NCBI RefSeq assembly: GCF_036323735.1
Contig: NC_086020.1
Span: 125,850,710-125,914,709, forward strand
Direction: 5' to 3'
From: Rattus norvegicus
Lineage: Eukaryota > Chordata > Mammalia > Rodentia > Muridae
DNA: 64,000 bases
The notes beneath the pieces were generated by a model that did no database searches, was not told the origin of the DNA, and was given only the letters and a program-made list of their open reading frames with translations. Below, in pieces: positions 24,201 through 36,602 of the stretch (the first letter of the stretch is position 1; each line of letters starts with the position of its first letter). Made by a program: the position numbers and the translations under genes.

Positions 24201-27200
24201 GTAATGGTAGTTTTGTTGTTTTCTTTTTAAAATTTATTTAGTTTACATGTATAAGTGTTTTGCCTACATTTATGTATGTGTATCACGTGTGTGCCTAGTG
24301 TCTAAAGAGGTTAGAATAGGGTGTTAGATTTTTTTGGAATTTTATTTATGGTTAAGGGTTATAGGAACTGAACCTGGGTCCTCTGTGAGAGCAAAAATTC
24401 TCTTAACCCCTGAGCTGTCTTTCTAGTCCCTGGTAATGGTGTTTAACAATTACAAAATCCCTAAGAGAGACCCTGGGTATAATCTATTAAGGTTGACAAA
24501 CCTGTTTGTTTCCTAGATGTAGTTTGAAGTCTTATAACACTTCTTCCAAATGTTTCTTGGTGAATGTGTTATGTAGAATAATTTGTCCTATTACAAAGTG
24601 AGTTGAGGGCTAGGCTGTAACTTGGAGATAGAACATGCCTTCCCATTGATGACATGCCAAAAAAAAAAAAAAATAAGAGAACAAGAAAATGGGTGGAGTA
24701 GAATTTTACTTAAAGAAGTTACAGTTTTAGTTTTATTCTGTTGTTATTAATGAAAGGACTGGTTTGTCAGTTTGGTGTAAATTAGTATTTTCCAACTTTT
24801 TTTTTTTTTGAGACAAAGTTTCTCTATGTAGCCCTGGCTGTCCTAGAACTCTTTCTGTAGTCCAAGCTGATTTTGAACTCTACTTTCCTCTACTTCCCAA
24901 GTGCTGGGAGTAAAGGTGTGTGCTACCACTACCCAGCTAGTATTTTCCACCTTTAAAATGTGGGTAACATTTAAATTTGCATGATATAGTTGATATCTTT
25001 TTAGGAATTTGAAAAACGGATAACTTAGATTTTATTGGGAGTGGTAACTATGCTAACTTGCTAAAATTGAAATAATATTCATTTACTAAGTTTATTAAAT
25101 GAAGTGGTTGTAAGAACAATTTTGTCTATTTTCTTTAGAGCTCAGTTCCCCCAAAATTATAAAAGCGGGAAAACTCAAGACAAAGAAATCCAACAAGGTA
25201 TGCTTTTACAGGAAGTATTTTTTTAAAATCATTTTGAAACAATTCTGCTTGAAAGTCTGATCCTTGAAGTGGTCCTAAGATCACTGAAGTTTTACTTCAA
25301 AGTGGTTGAAAGTCTACATATAAATAAATATAGGTAATTTTAAAAATTACTATTGCTTTATTTGATTTTGTTATTTCTTTTTGCCCTGTCGTTCAGACAG
25401 GATCTCACTACATAGCCTTGGCTGGCCTGGAATTCAAAAAGGTCACCTGCCTCTGCCTCCTTACTGGGATCAGAAGTGTGTACTGCTATATCTAGCTTTT
25501 CGCTTTTGCTGAGACAGGGTCTCCTTGTAGCCTGGGGTTAGCCTTTTTCACCCATGATTGATACCAAATTCCTGTTCCTCCTAAGATTGCTGTCATGGAC
25601 CACCATGCTATGCTACAAAACTACCTTTAGCAATTTTTTTCTCTTTAAAAATTCTAAAAATCATTTTCAGTTATAACACTTATTACTTTTTTAGGCTAGT
25701 GACTTCAGTGATATGGCAAACTGGCCAACACCAGGTGAATTGGTTAACACGGGGGTGAGTGTTTTCCTTTAATTCTGTTTTAAAAAGAAAATTCTTATTT
25801 CAGCATTACTGTGATGGGTATACATGAAGATTTGGCTCACCAGTAGGAGTCTTTTGACTTCCAGCATCTTTTCCTACAAAGTAATATTAGTAATGAATTT
25901 GGTGCCTTAACATTTACCCCAGAGTGTATTTTTATAATAATGATCACATATAAGTTATAATAAATCAATTTTACATTTTATATGATCATATCTCTTGATA
26001 AGAAGATGGTACAAATTTGATAGCTATTCTTTTCATAGTTTTACCCAAATTTTAAGATAATTTCATTTATATTTCCCTAACTGGCTTATCCTCAAGAGTT
26101 GGGGTGAGGTGTTTACATTTTGTTCTATGGTCTTTTTTTTTCCGAAAAAGGATTAAATTTTATTTTTTAACTAAAGAAACTAGATCTACTTAATATATTT
26201 AAGTATTTTGCCTGTATAGGCACCATGTGCATAATTGGTGCCTATGGAGGTCAGAAGGACTGCCTGGAACTGTATAATTAAAGGTGGTTGTAAGAAACTG
26301 AGTGCTGGGACTTGAACTCAGGTCCTTTGTAAGAGTTAAAACATGCTCTTAACTGGTGAGCCATCTCTTCAGCCCCTAATCATTAATTTTTTTTAGGGGA
26401 GTTTGTTTTTTATTTTTGAGACAAGGTCTCTATATATAGCTCTGACTGTCTGAACTCACTCTGTAGATTAGGCTGCCTTCAAACTCATTGTGATCTCTCT
26501 GCCTCTGCCAATAAAATGCTAGGATTAAAGGAATAGATCACTATACCCAGCCTTAATGTGATAGGCTGTTATCAGACTGTGCATGTAAACTCATTACCAT
26601 GACCAGAAAATAAGCTTGGCTCCTGCTTGCAAGTGTTGCAGCCATCCCTGCCATCTAGCAAGTCCCGATAAGCTGTCTCCTACTATAAATTATATTTTCT
26701 GTGTATGTTGAATACTGTAGGAAGCACTGTTCTTTCTGGCTTACTCAAGTACTGTTATCTTAAAATTATGCTTTTTTGTGTCAGTAATATTTCAATTCAC
26801 AGTTGTAACACGGTTCACTCATTTATTTTGATTTGAGTTATTGTAAATGAAACTCTATAAAGCTTTTGCACAGAAATTTCCTTTTTTCCCCCATAGTAGA
26901 TAACTAGGGAAAAGAATGGCAAGATCATATCCTAGCTATTATTTAGTTTAAGTAATTGCCAAACTTGTTCCCAGTGGTGATATCTTAGAATTTCAGTTAC
27001 TTCACAGTCTCAGTACTCTTAATTTGGTCAGTTATTTTTTAAGAAATGATTTATTTTTATTTTATGTACATCTGTGTTCTTCCTGTTTGTATGTATGTGA
27101 GGGTTTCAGATCTCCTGGAACTGGAGTATATAGATAGTTGTGAGCTACCATGTGGGTGCTGGGAATCGAACCCCTTCCTTTGGAAGAACATCCAGTGCTC

Positions 27201-30200
27201 AACCATTGAACCATCTCTTCAGCCCAAGTTGGTCAGTTTTTTAAAGCTATATCCATTGTGATAAATATGTGATTAATTTGCACTTCTTTGATGAATGATG
27301 GCAGCATATTCATGTGCTGGTGAAATTGGGTATCTAACCTTTACCTTATGCATACTATTAGACAAGTGTCCTACTCCCCAGGTTTTTACTTTTGGTAAGT
27401 TATTTGGTTTTGCATTTTAAAGCAATATTTAGCATAGGTATGTTGACTGTTTTTTTAGTGAAATGCTAATAAAAATGATTCTATTCAGAACACTTTTTTG
27501 GGGGGGGGCAGTCTCAGAGTGTTATCAGCCAAGGAAATAAAAAGCCACAAATTAGAAAAGAAAAAGAAGAGAAGATTGAAAAAAGAAGCAACAGTGAGAG
27601 CAAAGAGAACCGGGAAGCAAAACTAGATGGTCCTATTGAAAACGTCAGCGAGGATGAAGCTCAGTCAAGCAGCCAGCGGAAGAGAGGTGAGCTGGTCTGA
27701 GTCTATTTTAACTTGAAGTTTTGAAGACTGCATGCTGATGAATTGTAGTTATGTCTCTTTGTCATCACATGTTCAACCTCCTGAAGTAGTGACTGATTTG
27801 GCCTGTTTGGTCTTCTGGCCTGTCCCCACCACTTATTTATTTTTGCATTTAAACTCTATTCTGTACCAAAAAAAAAAAAATGGAGTGAAATTCTTTATAG
27901 ATTCTCTTGCAGATATATTCTTGGATTATAGTCTTTTCTTAAATTTATATTCAAATTACTCCCTGCATTTCTGAGAAAATGAAAAAATTGGTTTTCTAAG
28001 AGAAAAAGTGAAAACAATTTTAGTCAGTGTATGAAGGATTTTTTGGTTTTATTTTGTTGTAGCACAGAGTGGCCTGGAACTTTCTTTTGTCTCCAACAAT
28101 TTTTTTTCAAGATTTTATTTTTAATTATGTGTGTGCAAGTGTGGGTCAGTGTATGGGTATATGCATGTGGGCACAGATAGCCATAGAACTTAGAAGAGGG
28201 TGTTTGATCCCTGGAGTTGTAGGCAGTTCTGAGTTCTTCAACATGAGTTCTAGGAGTGGAACTGGGTCTTCCAGAATAGCAGTTTATGTTCTTTAACCCC
28301 TGTGTCATCAATTCTCCAGCCCCAATTTTAGTCAGGGTTTTCCCTGAAAAGGTTAAGTTATGAAGGAAAAATTTACTGCCCTAAATTCTTTTCCATTTTT
28401 TTCCTGGACTCTTCATATCTTCGGGTGTTTAGGGGCAAGCTTGGTGAGAGCCTATACTCATTCAGGGTTCTGAGTCTAGGATGGTCAGCAAGAGAGAGAG
28501 AGGCAATGTTCGGGTAACTTGAGATGAAGAGGGTGATTGCTTTAGGCAGGCATTTACTCTGCAGTGGTGAAATGACACACGAAGGTATCATAGGTGTAGC
28601 CCGTGGCACTTAACTTCATGGCTGTCAGGACCAATATATATCCTAAGCACATACAGCACTTACTTGATTCATTGTCTTTTAAAACTTGTTTATTTGAGGC
28701 AGGCTTTTTCTGTACAGTTCTGGCTATCCTGGAACTCACTATGCAGACCAGGCTGGCCTCTCACAAATATTGTCCTGCTTCTGACTCCTGAATGCTGGGA
28801 TTAAAGGGATAGAGGTGTGTACAGCCATGACTGAGTTTTTATTAAATAATTTTATATTTTATAATAATCCTTTATTAAATAATTGTAAGAGTTAAGGACT
28901 AGGTTGCTTTGATCTACTAAGCAAAGCTTGACTTAGAATAAGCAACTGTTAAACATTTCTCCCTGTTCATTAACTGCTTTGTCACTTAACATTTTTCTTG
29001 CTTTTTCTATAATAGTGTTCATGGCTGTCTAGAATTCATACATATGAAAGACCCGTCATTTTGCTTTAGTTTGTCTTTGTTGATTTTTGTTGATTTAGTT
29101 GAAATTGATGAGTCAATACTGTTAGGCGTTCTCTATATAGCCAGATAAATTTAAGTCATATTTAAGCCATGAATTGTGCACCTACTGCATGCTTTTTTTT
29201 CAATGAAGATGATATTAACTTATATTATATATTTTTCTTGGTTTCTCAATACAGGGTTTCTCTGTGTGGTTCCTGGCTGTCCTGGAACTCACTCTTTAGA
29301 CCAGGCTAGCCTCCAATTCAGAGCTCATCTGCCTCTGCTTCCCAAGTGCTGGGATTAAAGGCATATACCACTACCCAGTGAAAAATTTATATTTTATCGA
29401 TGGGGGTGGCTGCATACACATGCCACTGTATCCACGTAGAGGCCATAAAACAACTTGCAGGAGTTGCCTTGTCTCTACAATGTGAGTTCCAAGGATTCAA
29501 CTCTGGTCTGAAGCTCAGAAGCACTTTGGTGTATATGCAGAGCCAGCACATGAACCCAGCATGTATTTTTTTCTTTGTTCATTTATTTATTTAATTTGTT
29601 TACTTGAGACAGGATTTCTCTACATAGTCCAGACTGGCCTGGAACTTAACTATATAGACCAGGCTTGCCTCAAAACTCACAGATATCCCCTGTCCTTGCT
29701 TCTGAGGTAAGGTTTGCACCACCATGCCTGGTTTCTTTTTGACTTTAAAGAAGGGCTTGAGGGACTGGGCGGTTAGCTCAGGCCAAAAAGTGTTTGGCAT
29801 CCACACAGGAGGACCCAAATTTAATCCCCAGAACCCACATGAAAAGTGAGGTATGAGGGCAGAACTTGTGAGTTGGAGACAGGTTTGGTAGGGCTCACTG
29901 GCCAGCCAGTTTAGCAGAATTAGTGAGAAATGAACATTTTTTCTGAGGACAACTCCAAAGGTTGTCCTCTGATCTCCATGTACAATATGCATGTATAACA
30001 TATGCTCATGCATGTGCATACACAAATAGTTTGGGCTACCATTCATTTGGAAAAATTTGAGGCCAGCCTGCCTTTGTGAGTACAGAGCCTGCTAAGACTA
30101 TAGTCAAGACCCTGTCTTGAGAAACCAAAAGATAAAGTAGTCAAAGTTGGGATTGGGTTGGGAGGGTGAGCAGTAACATGCAGACTTTCTAAAACAAAAC

Positions 30201-33200
30201 CATTTTATGGTTTTGGTTGTTTGGTTATTTGAATTTGAATTTTCAAGACATGATTTCTCTGTGTAGCCCTGACCATCCTATATATAGAGTTCCATAGAGC
30301 AGGCTGGCCTCTAACTTAGAGATCCACTCAGCTTTGCCTGAGTGTCCCTACTGCTGCATCTATTTGAGTGTGTGTCCACAGCATGTATGTGCAGGTAGAA
30401 GGCAACTTGCAGGAGTCAGTCCTCTCCTATATGGATTTTAAGGGTCAACTTTGGTTTGTCAGCTTTTTGGAAGGTGCCTTTACCTGCTGAGCTATCTTAC
30501 TGCCATAATCTTTTTTTCTTTTAAATATATTTTTTAAAGATTTATTTATTATATATAAGCAGACTGCTGCTGTCCTCAGACACATCAGAAGAGGGCATCA
30601 GATTTCATTATAGATGTTTGTGAGCCACCACGTGGTTGCTGGGATTTGTACTCAGGACCTCCGGAAAAGCAGTCAGTGCTCTTAACCACTGAGCCATCTC
30701 TCCAGCCCTAATCTTTTTTTCTTAAAGTACTTTGCCCTCTTTTTTGTTGTAAATCTTTTTAACTTTGTAGAAAATAGATATCAGGTATAATAATATTTTT
30801 TTTTTCTTTTTTGAGACCAGGTCTCTCAATCTACTTCTGGCTATCATGAGGCTCACTGTGTAGCCCTGGCTGGACTTAAACTCACAGAAATCCACTTAGT
30901 TTTGCCTCCCAAATGCTGGAAATAAAGACATATACCACCATGCCTAGCAACCAAGATAATTTTAAAGTTACCAACCAGTCTCTAACAGAAGATTCTTTTC
31001 TCCTCCTCTCCTGCCCTCTCCCTTCCTTTATCCTCCCTTGCCTTCTGTTCCTACTTCTGCCTTCCCTTGTCATTTGACCTTTTATTCAGACAGGGCCTTT
31101 TTGGGTTCTAATCTGGCTTTGAACTATTAATCCTTTGCCCCAACACCCAAGTTGATGGAATTATAGTCCTGAACCACCCACCACACCTGTTGTTTTAGTT
31201 CCCTTTACAAGTGGATGGATTCATTTTTTGATTTTGATTATGGTTAAAAGATAGTCTTTGGTGGGGAAGTCATGGAGGCAGGATCTGGAGTTATTGGCTT
31301 TTGTCATTCCCAGGCAGTAGGAAGCCAAAAAGCTTTTGCCCTGCTCTTTCTCATGTGCCCTGGCCTATAAAATAGTGCTGGCTACTATTAACTCTGGCCC
31401 ACCTTAATTAACAGACTCTAAAAAAATCTTATAGATTCTTATAGAGGCTTGTTCCTTGATTATTCCAAATACCTTCAAGTTGACAATTGATATTAAACAT
31501 CATCAAGTGGACACTCTTTATTCCAGTAGTTGTAAAGCAGATGGATCTTTGTGAGATGGAGCTCCAGAGTGAGACCCAGTTATGGAAAAAAAGAGAAAGA
31601 AAGAAAGGAAAGAAGTGAAATTAACAGCATCATTTTTTTTATTAGATTTTTTTTGATGTGTATCCCAGGATATTGAAATCCTCCTGCCTTAGCCTCTCCG
31701 GAGCTAGAATTACAGGCATGAGCCATTTTGTTCAGCTTCTTTTGTCTTTTGTCTGTCTTTAATATTGACCAGTAATAAATACTGGTAATGTCATGTCAAG
31801 AAAATTGTATCAAGGAGGAAATATCTTATACTTATTCCTCACCTGCTTTTGAGAAACTTTTTATTAGTAGTAATACTAGACAAATGACTACTACAGTGTT
31901 CTGAAGCCAAAGTCTCTGGGTTTGTTTTTATAATTTTGTGTGCTTATGTATTTATGTGTATATGATTTGTGTATGCATGCATAAGTGTATAGAGGCTGGT
32001 TACTCTCAGTTTTATTTCTCTTACTGAACCTGAAACATATTGATGGGCAAGCCCCAGGGATCCTCCTTTTTCTGCCTCCCCATCCCTGAGTGTTGGCATC
32101 ATAGGCCTGGCTTTTATGTAGGTGCTGGAGGTGACACTCAGGGCCGTGTACTTAGCTAGCAAGTAATTACTAATGGACTCATCTTCCCAACTCCTGGGAT
32201 GTTAGTTCAATTGATTTTTTTTTTTTTTGTAGTTTACTGGCTTTTCACTTGCTAGTTAGAAATAATTTGCACAAACTTAGTGAAAGATAGGTCTATAAAA
32301 ATAAAAAGAATTCTTTTGGTATTCTACATACAGAAAATCATTCAAAGGCAGACTGAATCTTTAATTAAAATTCAGAGTGCTTTTAGAATTACACAGCCTT
32401 CATGAGAATTGTACATCATCATGAAACAATTTTGTTTTGTTTTATTTTCAAGCTAATAAGCACAAATGGGTACCACTCCACTTAGATGATGTGAGACCAG
32501 ACAGCCAGGAAAGACCTGGGTCCCGGAACAGCTCTAGATGTCAACCTGAAGCAAATAAACCAGCGCACAACAATAGAAAAAGTGATACACGAAGTAAGTA
32601 TCATTTCAAGAGTGCCGTGAATTTGAACAAACATAGCTTTAGTGCTTACCATTGGAACTATGTAGAGTAAACTGCAGACACATCTAAGTCTACATATCTT
32701 CAGCGGACATGTCTAAAGAATAGTGCAATTATGGCACCTAACAACAAGGCTGAACACAATATAACTTATTCCAATGTTGGTGTTTTATCTTTTTGGTTTT
32801 CCAAGACAGGGTTTCCTTGTGCAGCCCTGGTTGTCCTTAGAATTCTTTCTGTAGGCCAGGCTGGCTTCAAAAACTTTGTTGTAGGCCTCCTGAATGCTGG
32901 GATTCGAGGTATGTGCCACCATCTCCTGGCTTAATTTTATATCTTATTTTATATTTTGAGACAGGACTTTACTATTTAGCTTACTCTGTAGCCAGGCATG
33001 TATGTATCTGACCTCAGATTTGTGATTTCCTGCCTCGACCCCTTCGAGTGCTAGGCTTACAGACAGGCGCTATCACTCCCTTAATCTCCACCATTGTCTT
33101 AACAGTTCCTTTGCTTTGACTTCCTTGACATTGATTTTTTTCTTTTTTATAAGACAATTGAATGATGATGGTAGTGATTATGGTTTTTTTTTGAGACAGG

Positions 33201-36200
33201 GTCTTTCTGTGTAATCCAGGCTGACCTTGAATTCAGAGATCGGCCTGCCTCTGCCAATTAAAATTTTGGAATTAAAGGCATAAACTGTTCCCTGCAAGAT
33301 AATAATTGGTTTTAAACAGATATTTTTTTTTTTACTTTGGGCTATGTTTTGAGTCATGTTTCCTTATGATTAGTTTTTAATTACAAATTATTAGTAGAAA
33401 TACTTTTCTTTTTTTAAGACAAGGTCTCTGTATAAACCAGAGATCTATTAGCCTCTCTTATTTCTCGAGTGCTGGGATTAAAAGTGTGTATCACAGTGCC
33501 TGGCATCTAAATACTTAGATGATATTTATGTTTCAATAGCAAACTTTTTGTGAGTTTATTATGGTATAATGTAAAATGAGGCCTACTTTGGGTTAAGGTA
33601 GGACTATTTGGTTTAACTGTTCTGGATATCACTGAATATTGTTGTACAGATTGGCCTTGAACCCAAAGTCCTCCAACCTCCCAATAGCTAGGATTGTAGG
33701 TGTATAGCCATTTTTGGCAAGAATATTTTAGGGGCTGGAGTGATAATTAAGAATGTTTACTTCTTTTGAAGTGGTGTTAGGTTCCAGCATGACAACCACC
33801 TATAACTCTTGTTCCAAGGATCCAAGGGTCTCTTCTAACATCTGTGGGCTTTTCTTCACATGTGGTAGACATAAATCCATATACAGACACATAAATTACA
33901 AAGAATTTTAAACTGTCATAGAAGATGGGGTTATAGGGTCTAGGGCTTTCAGTTGGAGAGATAATGCTGGATGTCCTTTCTGAAGAATGCATAGATGTGG
34001 GGTGTGGGCTAATGAGTGGAAGTGGGGGGTTATGGAACACATCTGAACAGCATACGGTAATTCCTTCTTTCTCACTCTTGTCTAACCACCATCAAAAATC
34101 TTTGTTGTAAGCCATGGCGGTTCACCTTTAACAGCACTCATGAGGTAGAGGCATAGGGATCCCTGAGTTTGAGGATAGCCTCTTGTATACAGAGTGAGAG
34201 TGGGAGAATATTATAGATACAATTCTCTTGTTCTTTTTGTCTGGATTTTTTATGTGATTTCAGTTTTCCTTTTTTAAAAAAGCATGCCTTTTATTTGAAT
34301 GGTAGTATTTCTTCCTTACATGTTTTGTAGAAAGTATTTTTAGGGAAGTTTTATGTATAAATACAATAGCCATGGAGCATTCTAAATATGTATATAACAT
34401 TATTAGCATATTATTGTCTTTCTAGTATGTTGTTTACTTAATACATAATGTTTTCTATATGCTCAGCACCTCCTTACCCCAACCCACTTTTTATGCTAAA
34501 GATATTGATAGTAACCTTGGATTCTTGCTCTTTAAATACAGCCTGGCTACTATCAACTAGGATAGAAGGATGTGGTAGCTGCTGCTTAGTGATCTCATCA
34601 CTATGGCAGGTTTATGCAGGAATTTCTAGGAGTTCAAGGCCAACCCGGGCTACCAAATCTGACACTACCTTAAGGCCTGGCGCTTGTTAACGCCTGCCTT
34701 TAATCCCATCACTTGGGAGGGCAGCCCCAGGCAGCTCTCCAAATTCAATGCCAGCAGCCCCACCTACATAGTGATTTCTTATCTAAAAAAAAAAAAAGAC
34801 CCAAGAGAGGGGGAAGTGGGTGACTGTAATTAAATACATTGTATGCACATGAAAAGAATAAATAAGAGGTGCTTTTAAATTCAAAGAGGAAAAAATGGGG
34901 GAGAAAGTAGTTACTATATTTCATAGAGATCATTATTTTATTGTAAATTTGAATGTATTAAATATTTTTATTTGAAGGTTGGAGACGGGATAGAGAAAAG
35001 AGAGATGATCAAGATGAAGTATCCAGTGTGAGAAGTGAGGGTGGTACCATCCGAGGTTCCACTAGAGGCCGGGGAAGAGGCCGGGGCCGAGGAAGAGGCC
35101 GAGGTCGAGGAAACCCTAGATGTAAGACATGAGGTTTTTTTTCCCCCTCTGTTAAATTAGGTGAACTTTGAAAGAAAATTAGCAATTATCCTTTTTTTCA
35201 ATGTTGCCCTATATTATGTTAACATTTTTTTACATTTTATTTTTATGTGTGTGGTTTAGGTCAGGGTGCCATGGTATGCATGTGGAAATCTGAGAACAAA
35301 TTGCAGGAGTTGGTTCTCTCTATGATGTGACACCTGGAGGTTAAATGCAGGCTATTAGCTTGGTGACATGGGCCTTTCCCTGCTGAGCTATCTCAGTGAT
35401 CCTCTGGCAGGATGGGTCAGCAAATCATTTTAGTTTGATAGTAAATTTAGTTTTTGTGTTTGAAGTTTTTAATTTTGGATTTCTTTTTGTGGTTACTGCT
35501 TATTTTTTAATTTGTGATCACCTTTCTTTTACTTTGTATCCAGTGAACTTTGATTATTCATATGGTTATCGAGAGCCAGGGGAAAGGACTGAGCAGCCAT
35601 TTCCTACAGAGCTTAACACCAGCATGATGTATTACTATGATGATGGCACAGGTGTGCAGGTGTATCCTGTGGAAGAAACACTGCTTAAAGAGTACATTAA
35701 GCGCCAAATGTAAGTACATGTCAAAGACAGAAGGCACTCACATCTGTTTCAGTAGCAAATTTATTATATATCTGACTTATCATATTTTCAAAACTGCAAT
35801 AGTAAAATTACAGAATGGGAATATTATTTTGATTTTTTTCTAAGAGATTGACAAAATAGGTGTCTACAAACTTTTCTTTTTGTTTATATGCCTGTCATTT
35901 AAGAGTAGTTGAAATGTCATTGCGTAATGAGTAAGTATGAAAAAATGTAAGACTAAAACTTCTTCATATTATTTAAAATAAGTAAAATATGTCTCATTTG
36001 CAAATAGGTAATTGAAATTTGCAAATGAGCTGGGTGTGGTGGTACATGCCTGAAATTCTGAGGAACATTGCTGAGTTCAAAGCTAGCCTGAGACGCAGAG
36101 CAAAACCCATATGATAAAAAGCAAAACAAATATGAAAAAAATAATAAAAACACTTGTAAATGATTAAAATAGTGCCTGATGTTTCAAAATTTAATAGCAA

Positions 36201-36513
36201 CTGATGGCTGCATTGTCTTTTATCTTTTAAGCTCTGAATTCTTCATGGCATCTATTAAAGGAGAAATATTTTTAAATCATACACTAGTCCTCTGTAAGAA
36301 CTCTGCTTATTCCAAATATATATTTTGCATATCTGCATGGTATGTTTATATCATGGAAATTACAAAGAATACAAAACAAGCCCCCCAGGAAACCCCACAA
36401 CTTTCCCAAGTAATTTGTGTAACCAACTGGGTAAAATCTTACTTTTCTACCTTACATGATGAAGGAAAATGGTCTATTTTTGAGAGGGCATAAGCATTTA
36501 AAATACACACATT

Positions 36514-36602
<89 letters not shown>

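Larger units (their letters stand above)
14125..25138 (+). other. Larp1b: Larp1b intron 1
   Basis: An 11-kb intron. Its first 550 bases remain CpG-rich. After that it is repeat-dense. Copies listed separately include three young SINEs with clear duplications, two microsatellites, an Lx-like block and an inverted L1. Others are: B1-like pieces (about 15100-15220, 15865-16060, 18065-18215, 23480-23745), B2/B3-like pieces (about 16550-16680, 16800-16960, 17345-17530, 19520-19730, 24225-24430) and T/A runs. The stretch 20170-21080 and much of 24440-24780 show nothing recognisable. Confidence 0.7.
25198..27511 (+). other. Larp1b: Larp1b introns 2 and 3
   Basis: Intron 2 (25198-25694) carries degraded antisense B1 sequence (about 25385-25620). 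Intron 3 (25755-27511) carries an antisense B3-like SINE (about 26170-26376), an antisense B1 (about 26405-26560) and an antisense B3/B2 (27041-27228). The remainder, including 25755-26110 and 26560-27020, shows no recognised element. Confidence 0.7.
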
